DNA from: an uncultured Alloprevotella sp.
Lineage (GTDB): Bacteria; Bacteroidota; Bacteroidia; Bacteroidales; Bacteroidaceae
DNA length: 64,000 bases
NCBI GenBank assembly: GCA_944320745.1
Contig: CALUIN010000002.1
Location: 1 to 64,000, forward strand
Direction of reading: 5' to 3'
Each line of letters opens with the position of its first letter. Positions within the stretch are counted from its first letter, which is position 1. The position numbers and the translations under genes were made by a program. Below the pieces are notes generated by a model that had not been told where the DNA came from, searched no databases, and saw only the letters and a list, made by a program, of their open reading frames with translations. Below, one piece after another: positions 1-8,302 of this stretch.

Positions 1-258
1 AACGGCTTGGTAACTGAAATGCCTCACCATTCCGCACTCCGTTGCGTTTCCGGCATCCGGCAGAATAATGCGAAACCACTCATTTCAAACGGGTTGCGTT
101 TTATCGTTACTTGTTTGCTGATGGCTGCTTTTGGGGTTCTGTTCCACGCCGCCCGCCACGCCTTTATTATGCATGTGCAGCGGATTCTGCCAAGACATAA
201 CGGGTGGATGGGCAGCGCTGGAACTCAAAGGTGCCCGCCTCTTGCAGCCAGGCCACAA

Positions 259-555
259 TCAGAGATACTGGCGGATAACGGCCAGCAGGTCGGACCGTGA
301 CGCCATGCCGCTTTGCCTCCAAAGCACCTGTCCGCGGCGGAACAGCATCAGGGTGGGCACAGCCTGTATGCCGTATCGGGCGGCCGTCGGCCCATACTTG
401 TCCACATCCACCTTGATGATGCGCACCTTGTCGCCCAGCGTTTCCTTGAGCTGCGCCAGCACAGGGTGCATCATCTTGCAGGGCTGGCACCAGGTGGCGA
501 AGAAGTCCACCAGCACCAGGCGGTCTGCTGATATCACGTCGTTGAAAGTTTCCAT
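259..555 (-). CDS. trxA: thioredoxin
   Basis: A 98-residue thioredoxin, the small cytoplasmic dithiol reductant of target disulfides. The redox motif WCQPCK is at residues 22-27 (usual WCGPCK, with Gly replaced by Gln) and the cis-proline that faces it is Pro67 in AVPTLM. The length and beta-alpha order match a single-domain thioredoxin without signal peptide. It starts 12 bases after the DUF169 stop, so the two genes are probably one transcript read from the promoter at 1352-1359. Downstream, bases 1-258 hold no gene I can support on either strand. The family assignment is secure; which substrates it serves is not visible, and the Gln in the motif could shift its redox potential. Confidence 0.95.
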   Translation of the reverse strand: METFNDVISADRLVLVDFFATWCQPCKMMHPVLAQLKETLGDKVRIIKVDVDKYGPTAARYGIQAVPTLMLFRRGQVLWRQSGMASRSDLLAVIRQYL

Positions 556-567
556 TTTTCTCCGATT

Positions 568-1296
568 TTACTGTCTGTTGTTTTGTATCTCCCCGTTAAT
601 GCGTTTTCTCACGATGGAATATGCCTTTTGGAACAGCGCGGACTGCTCCATGGTGTCCGCCATTTCCCTCAGCCGGCAGGCCGGTATGGTGAACGTCAGT
701 TCATCTGCCGGGACCAGCGGACGCGCCGACGGGTCGAGCATGCCGATGAAGCAGCGACGGCCGCCCCGCGCGTTCTCCCCTGCGGCGAGGGTCACGATGC
801 TGCAACAGCCCGAGCCGAAACGGGTGCATACGGCATCGTCGTCGTCGTTGTCGTAGAAGGCCCACGAGCATAGGCCGGAGAGCACGTCGGGCGTGGCGAA
901 GAAGAGTATGCCCTCCGCGCAGTCTAGGTTCGCGGCGTGGTCCATGCGCACGAAGTTGAGGTACGGCTTTTCGGCGGGGCGGATGTCCAGCCGGTCGATG
1001 TAGGCTTTCACCTGCTGCGGGGTCTGCTTGTAGTGTTCCGTCTCCGATACGAACGCGGGCACGCGGTCGGGGCATGGGGCGAAGGCGGTGTAGAGGCCGC
1101 CGCCTCCGCAAACCACATTGCCGGCAGACAGAGTCAGCGGCTGTCCGTCGCACACCCGGCGTATCGCGCCGATCATGCAGCGAGGAATCTTCCTTACTTC
1201 CGTGGCCGCCGTGTCGCTGTAGCCGAAAACTACGGGGAGAGGCACACGCTCTCCGAATGCCTCCCTGAATTTGGCAAGAAACTTCTGTATGTTCAT
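568..1296 (-). CDS. DUF169 family protein
   Basis: A 242-residue soluble protein that I assign to the DUF169 (COG2043) family from its overall pattern: an N-terminal helical part, a Cys/Gly-rich centre (CGGGGLYTAF) and a later segment CTRFGSGCCSIVTLA. The function of this family is not established. Cysteine-rich stretches and the co-transcribed thioredoxin immediately downstream suggest redox-sensitive thiols, which is inference only. An acidic run DNDDDD lies in the middle of the protein. No signal peptide or membrane segment is seen. A Bacteroidetes -7 box lies 56 bases upstream of the ATG. Confidence 0.8.
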   Translation of the reverse strand: MNIQKFLAKFREAFGERVPLPVVFGYSDTAATEVRKIPRCMIGAIRRVCDGQPLTLSAGNVVCGGGGLYTAFAPCPDRVPAFVSETEHYKQTPQQVKAYIDRLDIRPAEKPYLNFVRMDHAANLDCAEGILFFATPDVLSGLCSWAFYDNDDDDAVCTRFGSGCCSIVTLAAGENARGGRRCFIGMLDPSARPLVPADELTFTIPACRLREMADTMEQSALFQKAYSIVRKRINGEIQNNRQ

Positions 1297-1351
1297 ATCC
1301 TTGGATTTTAAGTTGCTCCTCTCCGATGGGCGCAGTGAGGGGGCACCACTG

Positions 1352-1359
1352 CAAAAGTA
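1352..1359 (-). promoter_or_regulatory. -7 box of the DUF169-trxA operon
   Basis: On the minus strand this reads TACTTTTG, an exact match to the Bacteroidetes sigma-ABfr -7 consensus TAnnTTTG, 56 bases before the DUF169 start codon. Confidence 0.65.
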
Positions 1360-1456
1360 TAAATTTTGCGCTCAAAAATCAATGAAAACCTACGTTGCCG
1401 GTCGTAAACTCAGGTACTCATGAGCGCGGAGACCGATGAAAGGAGGACAACGGCCT

Positions 1457-1561
1457 GGCGAGAGGGATAGCTCTTACTCGCCTAAGGCCCGTACTTATTC
1501 GCCTAAGGCCCGTATTTTCTCGCCTAAGGCCCGTATTTTCTCGCCTAAGGCCCGTGTCGGC
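1457..1561. repeat. 21-bp tandem repeat, locus A
   Basis: Four units in exact 21-base register begin at 1478, 1499, 1520 and 1541, each with the core CGCCTAAGGCCCGT followed by a short variable tail (mostly ATTTTC). A degenerate unit containing GGGATAG precedes them at 1457-1477. The locus lies between the divergent DUF169 and secreted-protein genes, about 200 bases upstream of the promoter at 1763-1770. The rest of the 560-base gap (1297-1857) holds the two promoters and nothing else I can support. Same family as the loci near 10.7, 16.4, 28.35, 41.5, 48.95, 56.5 and 61.8 kb. Confidence 0.9.
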
Positions 1562-1762
1562 TCGCACGAGGGCGCGCGGCTTTGTTTCTAAATCCCCAGC
1601 TTTATAAAAACGGTGCGGAAGGAGCTGATGCTGCGCAACGGCAAGGACAACGCGCGTCCGGGGCGAGAAATGAGCGTTCAGGAGGGCTTCCCCCAGCCCT
1701 GGAGAGAGGGGGCGGAAGAATCATTTTCCCCATGCGGGCCCCGCAGGGTGAATTTAATTGCG

Positions 1763-1770
1763 TATTTTTG
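1763..1770 (+). promoter_or_regulatory. -7 box of the secreted coiled-coil protein gene
   Basis: TATTTTTG matches TAnnTTTG exactly. It lies 87 bases before the ATG at 1858, which leaves a leader of about 80 bases. Confidence 0.65.
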
Positions 1771-1857
1771 CAGACAGAAACAGCCTCCGCCCGCGGGGTC
1801 GGGAGGCTCCGGAAACCGTAAGGACACGCGCGAACCCTTTCTTAAACCTATATCATT

Positions 1858-2787
1858 ATGAATACTTTCCAACGTAAGAAATTGCACACGCTGTTGTCGG
1901 CTGCTGTGTTTTGTATGTGCGCCCTGCTGGCGACGCCTTCGCTCCAGGCGGCGCCGTCGCGAGCGGATACGCTTTATAATGAGGCCGTCCAACATGTGCA
2001 GGAAGAGCTGACGGCATTGCGCAGCGTGAATCTGCTGTATGGCCATATCGCGGCGATAAAGAGCCGTGTGGAATCCTTGCATTCTACGATCGCAGAAACG
2101 CTCGCGGCTGCGGCTGCCGACGTCCGGGATGCGGCCGATGCCTTGGCCGCTGAAGAGGAGGCTATCTACGAGGCCGGACTGGAGGCTTCGAAGGCTTATG
2201 ATGAAAAATATCATGAGGCTATGCAGGAAATGCCGCCAAATTATGAGGCAATAGCTGCGGCCTGGCAGGAACTGCAGGCGCGGCGTGCGGAGCTGGACGC
2301 CCGGACGGCTACGGCGAAACTGCGCTACGAGGCCGCCGTGGAGGCCGTGGCTGAAGTGCTGAACGGCGTGTCGGCTGACATGTCCGTTCAGATTGCGTCG
2401 CTTCGCGAGGACGGGGCGCAGGCTGAGGAAATCCGCAAGATGTTGGCCGAGTATGAAAACGAATGGGCCGCTGCTTCGGCCGCGCAGCGCGAGAGCGAGG
2501 CCGGCCGGACGCTACAGGCAGCCGCAGAGGCCGCCCGAGGCGGCATTGACGTGTGGACGGACGGGACCGACTATGGTGCCCTGGCCCGGGCTTTGGCCAG
2601 TGCGCTGGAGGCTTTCATTAAGTATGTGACGGCTATTGACGCGGTCAACGTGGCTGATGCTGCGGCCGGTGATGTATATGATTTGTCCGGGCGGCTGCTG
2701 CTGCGGGGCGTCACGGTGGAAACGGCTGAGCGCAGCCTGCCCGCAGGCATTTATGTGGTGAACGGGCGGAAAGTTTATTTACGCTGA
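1858..2787 (+). CDS. secreted Ala/Glu-rich coiled-coil protein with C-terminal sorting-like tail
   Basis: A 309-residue exported protein of unknown function. Residues 1-32 form a signal peptide (basic start, hydrophobic core, ending LQAAPS). Residues 40-230 are extremely rich in Ala and Glu with heptad-like spacing, indicating long coiled-coil helices. The last 40 residues, with VYDLSGRLLLRG and PAGIYVVNGRKVYLR, resemble the short C-terminal tail of many Bacteroidales secreted proteins, related to Por-secretion (type IX) sorting domains; the CotH protein ending at 14225 has a similar tail. Whether it works as a type IX signal is unknown because no T9SS gene lies in this window. It is monocistronic: own promoter upstream and a strong hairpin downstream. 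Confidence 0.8.
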   Translation: MNTFQRKKLHTLLSAAVFCMCALLATPSLQAAPSRADTLYNEAVQHVQEELTALRSVNLLYGHIAAIKSRVESLHSTIAETLAAAAADVRDAADALAAEEEAIYEAGLEASKAYDEKYHEAMQEMPPNYEAIAAAWQELQARRAELDARTATAKLRYEAAVEAVAEVLNGVSADMSVQIASLREDGAQAEEIRKMLAEYENEWAAASAAQRESEAGRTLQAAAEAARGGIDVWTDGTDYGALARALASALEAFIKYVTAIDAVNVADAAAGDVYDLSGRLLLRGVTVETAERSLPAGIYVVNGRKVYLR

Positions 2788-2815
2788 CACCCCAGCGGAG
2801 GGCACACGGTGCCCG

Positions 2816-2867
2816 ACCCGTATTCGGCCGGGGCATAGGCGCGCGAGTCTTGCCCCGGCCGCCGGGT
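2816..2867 (+). terminator. GC-rich hairpin after the secreted protein gene
   Basis: An 11-bp perfect stem (CGGCCGGGGCA at 2825-2835 with its complement at 2851-2861) is extended by an outer stem ACCCG/CGGGT. There is no T-run, so it is either a hairpin-only terminator or a 3'-end protection structure. The remaining sequence to 3002 is GC-rich and contains shorter inverted repeats but no gene or recognisable riboswitch. Confidence 0.5.
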
Positions 2868-3002
2868 AACACATACGTTTGCGCCGTCGCCCCTGCATGA
2901 TGGTGCCTGCCGCGCGGCGGCTGCCCGTCCCGGTGAGAGAGTAGGGCAGGGGCTGCCCCACTGCCACGCAGCGCGCAAATCGTTTCGGTTAGAAAGATTG
3001 AA

Positions 3003-4427
3003 ATGAAAATTTCTTCAGACAAGGCTTCGGGCCTGCTCTCGCTCATCCGCGAGGGGCGGCCCATGACGCTGCGGCAGCAGTTGGTCCTGACGGCACAGCT
3101 GAGCGTGCCGGCCGTGATGGCGCAGTTGTCCTCCATCGTCATGCAGTACATCGATACGGCCATGGTGGGCCGGCTGGGGGCCAGCGAAGCCGCTTCTATC
3201 GGGCTCGTCTCCACGACGACGTGGCTCTTCGGCGGGTCGTGCACGGCTGCTGCCACGGGCTTCTCAGTCCAGGTGGCCCACGCCCTCGGAGCCGGCGATG
3301 CCGGTGCGGCGCGATCGGTGCTTCGCCAAGCCTTTGTGGCCGTGACGCTTTTCGGCCTGCTGTTGGGCGCGCTGGGCTCAGGCATCAGCGGCGTCTTGCC
3401 CTCATGGCTGGGAGGCGACCCGTCAATACATTCCGGGGCCTCGCATTATTTCTTTATCTACGCGGCCTTCTTGCCCGTGCTTCAGTTGAATTTTCTCTCG
3501 GGCAGTATGTTGCGGTGCAGCGGCAACATGCACGTGCCCAGTGTGCTGAGTGTGCTGATGTGTGTGCTCGATGTCATCTTCAATTATTTCCTCATCTTCC
3601 CCACGCGCGAGATCGGTCTGCTCGGCCTGACGCTGACCATGCCCGGAGCGGGCTGGGGAGTAGCCGGCGCGGCGTTGGGCACAGGGCTTGCCGAGCTGGT
3701 CGTCGCCTCCATCATGACGTGGTATCTCTGCACGCGGTCGCGCGACTTGAAGTTCACGGCGGAGCGGGGCAGTTTCCGCCCCACGCGGCGCACGCTGAAA
3801 AAAGCCTTGCGCATCGGTCTGCCCATGGGACTGGAACATGCCGTCATCTGCGGCGCGCAGATCATGACGACCGTGATCGTGGCTCCGCTGGGCATATTCG
3901 CCATCGCTGCCAATTCGTTTGCTATCACGGCCGAAAGTCTGTGCTACATGCCGGGCTACGGCATAGCCGACGCTGCGACGACCCTCGTCGGGCAAAGCTA
4001 CGGGGCGGGCCGGCGCGAACTGACCCGCCGGTTTGCCTGGATAACGGTGCTGCTTGGCATGTCTGTGATGGGCGTGATGGGCGTATTCATGTATCTCGGC
4101 GCGCCGTGGATCATGGCCACGATGACTCCGGACGCTGAAGTGCTCTCGCTGGGCGTCATGGCGCTGCGTATCGAAGCGTTTGCCGAGCCTATGTTCGCCG
4201 CCGCTATCGTGGCCTATGGCGTATTTGTGGGCGTGGGGAGCACCATAGTCCCGTGTGTGATGAATCTTTTCAGCATCTGGGCCGTGCGGCTCACGTTGGC
4301 CGCGGTGCTGGCTCCGGGCATGGGACTGCGCGGCGTATGGCTGGCTATGTGCATCGAACTCTGTTTCCGCGGTTTCATCTTCCTGGTCCGTCTCTACCGT
4401 GAGCGTTGGCTGAAGGGGCTGCCCTGA
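3003..4427 (+). CDS. MATE family multidrug/cation antiporter
   Basis: A 474-residue inner-membrane protein with about twelve hydrophobic segments arranged as two similar halves, the layout of MATE transporters that export drugs or organic cations in exchange for Na+ or H+. The N-terminal part, including MAQLSSIVMQYIDTAMVGRL, is the family's diagnostic first helix pair, and the second half repeats the pattern around VAPLGIFAIAANSFAI and PGYGIADAATTLVGQSYGAG. An alternative ATG at 3063 would shorten the tail by 20 residues. No TAnnTTTG box is visible directly upstream. Substrate cannot be read from sequence. Confidence 0.92.
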   Translation: MKISSDKASGLLSLIREGRPMTLRQQLVLTAQLSVPAVMAQLSSIVMQYIDTAMVGRLGASEAASIGLVSTTTWLFGGSCTAAATGFSVQVAHALGAGDAGAARSVLRQAFVAVTLFGLLLGALGSGISGVLPSWLGGDPSIHSGASHYFFIYAAFLPVLQLNFLSGSMLRCSGNMHVPSVLSVLMCVLDVIFNYFLIFPTREIGLLGLTLTMPGAGWGVAGAALGTGLAELVVASIMTWYLCTRSRDLKFTAERGSFRPTRRTLKKALRIGLPMGLEHAVICGAQIMTTVIVAPLGIFAIAANSFAITAESLCYMPGYGIADAATTLVGQSYGAGRRELTRRFAWITVLLGMSVMGVMGVFMYLGAPWIMATMTPDAEVLSLGVMALRIEAFAEPMFAAAIVAYGVFVGVGSTIVPCVMNLFSIWAVRLTLAAVLAPGMGLRGVWLAMCIELCFRGFIFLVRLYRERWLKGLP

Positions 4428-4480
4428 CGTCCCGGCGGTCCGGTTACGGCGGATAGGGCGTCCGTTTGCGGATTTTTCGC

Positions 4481-4488
4481 TATATTTG
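4481..4488 (+). promoter_or_regulatory. -7 box of the nitroreductase-phosphatase operon
   Basis: TATATTTG is an exact TAnnTTTG match, 51 bases before the nitroreductase ATG. Confidence 0.65.
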
Positions 4489-4538
4489 CCCGTGCGCAGA
4501 CCTTAGGGCCTGTCCGTAACCCGAAAAATATCCAAACC

Positions 4539-5063
4539 ATGAATGCAGCTATTGAAAATATGAAGACGCGCCGCAGTGTGCGTAAGTTCCGGCCGGACGC
4601 CGTGCCGTCCGAGCTGGTGGATCAGGTGATAGAGGCGGGAACGTTTGCCGCTTCCGGCCACGACCGTCAGCCGTGGGTCATCGTCGCAGTGACAAATCCC
4701 GAGGTGCGCGCCCGTCTGTCCGCCAGCAACGCATCCTTCTTCGACGGGTCGGTGAAGGACCCCTTCTACGGCGCGCCGGTCATCCTCATCGTCCTGTCCA
4801 ACCGCCGCACGCCGACTTACTTGTACGACGGCTCCCTGGCGCTGGGCAACATGATGCTTGCGGCGCACAGCCTGGGGTTGGCCTCGTGCTGGATTCACCG
4901 CGCTAAGCAGGAGTTTGAGACGCCCGAATGGCGCGAATGGCTGGCCGCTCTCGGCGTGGAAGGCGACTATGAAGGCATCGGCCATCTGGCTTTGGGCTAT
5001 GCGGACGGCCCGCTTCCGGCAGCTCGTCCGCGCAAGGCCGGCAGAGTGTACCACGTGGATTGA
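4539..5063 (+). CDS. nitroreductase family protein
   Basis: A 174-residue FMN-dependent oxidoreductase of the nitroreductase family. The start has the classic FMN phosphate-binding pattern RRSVRKF (residues 10-16), followed by ASGHDRQPW for the usual APSxxNxQPW segment. The C-terminal half contains LGLASCWIH and GIGHLALGYADG, also typical. The protein is short but complete for the compact branch. Physiological substrates are unknown; such enzymes reduce quinones, nitro compounds or flavins using NAD(P)H. Its stop is 12 bases before the ATG of the phosphatase gene, so the two genes are likely co-transcribed. Confidence 0.9.
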   Translation: MNAAIENMKTRRSVRKFRPDAVPSELVDQVIEAGTFAASGHDRQPWVIVAVTNPEVRARLSASNASFFDGSVKDPFYGAPVILIVLSNRRTPTYLYDGSLALGNMMLAAHSLGLASCWIHRAKQEFETPEWREWLAALGVEGDYEGIGHLALGYADGPLPAARPRKAGRVYHVD

Positions 5064-5075
5064 CTTTTGACGGTA

Positions 5076-5543
5076 ATGGAGAAACTCCTTTTCGTATGCC
5101 TCGGGAATATATGCCGCTCGCCGGCGGCCGAGGAAGTGATGCGCGTGCTGGCCGCACGGGCGGGGCGGGCGGCGGACTTCGAGCTGGATTCCGCCGGACT
5201 TATTGATTTTCACGAAGGCGAACTGCCCGACGAGCGGATGCGACGTCACGCCAGGCAGCGCGGTTACGAGCTGACCCACCGCTCGCGGCCGGTTCGCCCG
5301 GCGGATTTCCGCAATTTCGACCGCATACTGGTCATGGATGCGGCGGGCGTGCGGCGGCTGGAGCAGATGGCTTCGTCCGATGCGGAGCGCCGCAAGATAG
5401 AGCGGCTGGCCGGCTATCTGAGCCGGTACACCGCGGATGCCATTCCGGACCCGTATTACGGCGGGCCGGAAGATTTTGAACGCGTGCTCGACTTGCTCGA
5501 GGACGCCTGTGCCGGACTGCTCGAAGGACGGCCGTCAGTATAA
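5076..5543 (+). CDS. low-molecular-weight protein tyrosine phosphatase
   Basis: A 155-residue cytoplasmic phosphatase. The catalytic P-loop C-X5-R appears as CLGNICRS (Cys8, Arg14) and the general-acid loop as DPYYGG near residue 130, both diagnostic of the LMW-PTP family. I chose ATG at 5076 rather than the in-frame TTG at 5067 because the family starts directly with the beta strand KLLFVCLGN. It follows the nitroreductase gene closely. In other bacteria such enzymes remove phosphate from tyrosine kinases of capsule export, but no BY-kinase is next to it here, so the target is open. Confidence 0.93.
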   Translation: MEKLLFVCLGNICRSPAAEEVMRVLAARAGRAADFELDSAGLIDFHEGELPDERMRRHARQRGYELTHRSRPVRPADFRNFDRILVMDAAGVRRLEQMASSDAERRKIERLAGYLSRYTADAIPDPYYGGPEDFERVLDLLEDACAGLLEGRPSV

Positions 5544-5593
5544 ATTTCTATAAAATCAGCGGGAGTAAGGCGTCTTATTATCCTTATTTTCGC

Positions 5594-5601
5594 TATTTTT
5601 G
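5594..5601 (+). promoter_or_regulatory. -7 box of the phosphotransferase gene
   Basis: TATTTTTG matches TAnnTTTG exactly. Its position shows that in-frame codons before about 5610 are not transcribed, which supports ATG 5659 as the start of the next gene. Confidence 0.7.
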
Positions 5602-5658
5602 CAGGTAACAATCTTTTTACTTATTCTTGACGAAATATTCACAACCTACAAACCAACC

Positions 5659-6750
5659 ATGGAACAAAACGATTTGCAAAAAATTGTCGCCCAGTTTGAC
5701 ATCAAAGGAGACTTGGTCGAGGTGAAGCCCTTAGGCAACGGACTCATCAACACTACTTACAAGGTGACGACCGCCGGCGATGCTCCCGACTACGTGTTGC
5801 AGCACATCAACAACTCCATTTTCCCGGATGTCGACATGCTGATGCAGAACATCGTAGCCGTGACCAGTCACATCCGCAGCAAGTACGAGAAGGAAGGGGT
5901 GAGCGACATTGACCGCAAGGTCCTGACTTTCTATCCCTGCAAGGCCACGGGAAAATATTTTTACTACGACGGCCAAAACTATTGGCGCGTGATGGAGTTT
6001 ATTCCCGACACCGTATCGCAGACCGCAGTAACTCCGGAGACATCCTATATCGTGGGCGAGACGTTCGGTAACTTCCAGGCCATGCTGGCCGACATACCCG
6101 TGCAGCTGGGCGAAACCATCAAGGACTTTCACAACATGGAGTTCCGCCTGCAACAGTTGCGCGAGGCCGTGGCCGAGAACAAGGCCGGCCGTCTTGATGA
6201 GGTGAAGTGGCTGGTGGACGAGCTGGAGAAGCGCGCCGAGGAAATGTGCAAAGGCGAACGTCTCTACCGCGAAGGCAAACTGCCTAAGCGCATCTGCCAT
6301 TGCGACACGAAGGTGGACAACATACTTTTCGACCGCGATGGCAGCGTGCTCTGCGTCATCGACCTGGACACCGTGATGCCCAACTTCATTTTCTCCGACT
6401 TCGGCGACTTCCTGCGTTCGGCAGCCAACACCGGTCGCGAGGACGACAAGAACCTGGACAACGTGAATTTCAACATGGAGATCTTCAAAGCCTTCACGAA
6501 GGGATACCTGAAGTCAGCGCGCGTCTTCCTCACGCCGGTCGAGATTGAGAACCTGCCCTATGCGGCTGCTCTCTTCCCCTATATGCAGACGGTGCGCTTC
6601 CTGGCAGACTACCTCAACGGCGATACCTATTATAAGGTGCAGTATCCGGAGCACAATCTGGTACGCTCGAAGGCGCAGTTCAAGCTGCTGCAGAGCGCCG
6701 AGGCACACCAGCCCGAAATGGTGGCCTTCATCCAGGAGCAGCTGGCGTGA
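5659..6750 (+). CDS. APH-fold phosphotransferase, possible N-acetylhexosamine kinase
   Basis: A 363-residue cytoplasmic kinase of the aminoglycoside/choline phosphotransferase fold. The catalytic loop is HCDTKVDNILFD (Brenner-type HxDxxxxN) and the metal-binding segment is VIDLDTV. The N-terminal part GNGLINTTYKV resembles the nucleotide-binding strand of NahK-type N-acetylhexosamine 1-kinases, so a sugar kinase role in host-glycan salvage is plausible, fitting the GH84 hexosaminidase gene 1.6 kb downstream. This is inference; resistance to aminoglycosides is unlikely. The gene appears monocistronic, with its own promoter at 5594 and a terminator at 6799-6837. Confidence 0.85.
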   Translation: MEQNDLQKIVAQFDIKGDLVEVKPLGNGLINTTYKVTTAGDAPDYVLQHINNSIFPDVDMLMQNIVAVTSHIRSKYEKEGVSDIDRKVLTFYPCKATGKYFYYDGQNYWRVMEFIPDTVSQTAVTPETSYIVGETFGNFQAMLADIPVQLGETIKDFHNMEFRLQQLREAVAENKAGRLDEVKWLVDELEKRAEEMCKGERLYREGKLPKRICHCDTKVDNILFDRDGSVLCVIDLDTVMPNFIFSDFGDFLRSAANTGREDDKNLDNVNFNMEIFKAFTKGYLKSARVFLTPVEIENLPYAAALFPYMQTVRFLADYLNGDTYYKVQYPEHNLVRSKAQFKLLQSAEAHQPEMVAFIQEQLA

Positions 6751-6798
6751 CGTAGCTGCCGGCGGCGGATGTCCGCCCGGCCGCATAGTCATAGGAGC

Positions 6799-6837
6799 AG
6801 TTCCCTCTCTTGCCGCGCAAGTGGGGGAACTGTTTTT
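6799..6837 (+). terminator. rho-independent terminator of the phosphotransferase gene
   Basis: Stem CAGTTCCC at 6799-6806 pairs with GGGAACTG at 6825-6832 and is followed directly by TTTTT. Confidence 0.85.
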
Positions 6838-7002
6838 GCGTTGCCGGGCACGGCGGTGCAGGACGGCGCGTGCCTGGAGGCGGTGTTTATTCCGGATTTG
6901 CAAGTTTCTGCCCTTCCCGTCCACGGATTATAACTTTTCGGAACGGGCCGGTGCAATTTTTGCCTAACTTGCGCTCAAATTTCAAACGTAAAGGCAAAAG
7001 CT

Positions 7003-8118
7003 ATGAAACGGAGATTATTCTGGATGTTAGCAGCGGCGTTACTGGCCGCTCCATCAATGGCCCAGACCTCCGCTACAACGGAGGATGCAGCGGGGACGGA
7101 GCCAAAGTACGAATTTGTGCCTCATTGGACGCTTGGCGTGCAGGGCGGGGCAGCCTATACGCTCGGCGAGGCTGAATTTAACGATCTGATTTCGCCGGCC
7201 GTAGCCGCTTATGGCGGTTATCAGTTCACGCCTGTTGTCGGATTGCGGGTCGGTGCCAGCGCTTGGCAGGCCAAAGGCGGATGGGTGACTCCCGCCGCTG
7301 TGTACAAGTATAATTATGTGCAGGGCAACGTCGACGTACTCTTCGACCTGAGCGCATTGGTCTGCAAGTACAATCCCAAGCGCGTGTTCAACCTTTACGC
7401 CTTCGTTGGCGGCGGCGTGAACTACGGCTTCAACAACGACGAGGCTGTCGAGCTGGCAGCACAGGGAATGGACTTGCGCTACCTCTGGCGCGACCACCGC
7501 TTCTCGCCCGCCGGACGGGCGGGCCTGGGTGTCAACCTGCGGCTGAGCGACCACGTGGCCTTCAACATCGAGGGCAACGCCAACATCCTCTCCGACCACT
7601 TCAATTCAAAGAAGGCGGGCAACCCCGACTGGCAGTTCAACGTGATGGCCGGCCTCACCTTCCGCTTCGGAAAGACGTACAAGAAGGTGGAACCCGTGCT
7701 GCCGCCAGCTCCCGCGCCCGCGCCGAAGCCCGAGCCCCAGCCAGCCCCGGAGCCTAAACCGGAGCCGAAGCCCGAGCCTGTCGTGAAGAAGGTGGAACCC
7801 ATGACGCAGAACATCTTCTTCCTCATCAACCAGTCGAAGATACGCACCGGCGAGCAAGCCAAGATAGACCAGCTCGTGGCCTACCTGAAGCAGAACACCA
7901 AGGCAAAGGTGACGCTGACCGGATATGCCGACGCAGCCACCGGCTCGAAGGCATACAACGCCCGCCTGTCCCGTCTGCGTGCCGAGGCCGTCTCCAAGGC
8001 GTTGCAGCAGGCCGGTATCTCGGCCGACCGCATTACGGTGGACTACAAGGGCGACACGGTGCAGCCCTTCGAGAAAGTAGCCGACAACCGCGTGACCATT
8101 TGCGTGGCAGCTGAATAA
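7003..8118 (+). CDS. OmpA family outer-membrane protein
   Basis: A 371-residue outer-membrane protein. A signal peptide ends at about residue 20 (PSMAQ). Residues 35-225 form a beta-barrel with alternating hydrophobic strands and Gly/aromatic girdles (VQGGAAYTLGEAEF, YGGYQFTPVVGLRVG). A Pro/Lys/Glu-rich linker (repeats of PEPKP) occupies residues 230-265. The C-terminal third is an OmpA peptidoglycan-binding domain with YNARLSRLRAEAV, the family's NxxLSxxRA motif. It probably tethers the outer membrane to the cell wall. Upstream, AATTTTTG at 6956 and TAACTTTT at 6940 are imperfect -7 boxes, so the promoter is not fixed. A terminator follows. Confidence 0.93.
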   Translation: MKRRLFWMLAAALLAAPSMAQTSATTEDAAGTEPKYEFVPHWTLGVQGGAAYTLGEAEFNDLISPAVAAYGGYQFTPVVGLRVGASAWQAKGGWVTPAAVYKYNYVQGNVDVLFDLSALVCKYNPKRVFNLYAFVGGGVNYGFNNDEAVELAAQGMDLRYLWRDHRFSPAGRAGLGVNLRLSDHVAFNIEGNANILSDHFNSKKAGNPDWQFNVMAGLTFRFGKTYKKVEPVLPPAPAPAPKPEPQPAPEPKPEPKPEPVVKKVEPMTQNIFFLINQSKIRTGEQAKIDQLVAYLKQNTKAKVTLTGYADAATGSKAYNARLSRLRAEAVSKALQQAGISADRITVDYKGDTVQPFEKVADNRVTICVAAE

Positions 8119-8157
8119 TATTTTTTCCGTGTAAAGTTTCTCATAACACATTTCTGG

Positions 8158-8193
8158 CCGGTCAACGTCGTGACGATGTGGACCGGTTTTTTT
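8158..8193 (+). terminator. rho-independent terminator of the OmpA gene
   Basis: CCGGTC at 8158-8163 pairs with GACCGG at 8181-8186, with inner pairing CGTCGTGACG, and is followed by seven T. Confidence 0.85.
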
Positions 8194-8256
8194 ATGCTTT
8201 GCCCCGCTTACGGGACGAAAAGCGCGGAGGAATTTGTCCGCCCGCCGTGAAAAACG

Positions 8257-8264
8257 TATCTTTG
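8257..8264 (+). promoter_or_regulatory. -7 box of the GH84 gene
   Basis: TATCTTTG, an exact TAnnTTTG match, 39 bases before the ATG at 8303. Confidence 0.7.
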
Positions 8265-8302
8265 CCCATAATGAATGTGAAACCCATTAACTATAGTCAT
8301 CT

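Noticed and set aside
7-300. Small plus-strand open frame at the left edge
   Set aside because: It overlaps the thioredoxin gene end, has no promoter box and no recognisable feature.
1478-1561. CRISPR array interpretation of the four near-identical units
   Set aside because: Units are contiguous with a 21-base period, so there are no spacers of 25-40 bases, and no cas genes occur in the window.
2788-3002. Cobalamin-riboswitch-like fragments before the MATE gene
   Set aside because: The fragments resembling the B12 box and the GCCACTG segment occur in the wrong order and the rest of the conserved core is absent on both strands.
4498-4518. A possible isolated 21-bp unit (CCTTAGGGCCTGT) before the nitroreductase gene
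   Set aside because: A single degenerate unit is not distinguishable from chance in this GC-rich sequence.
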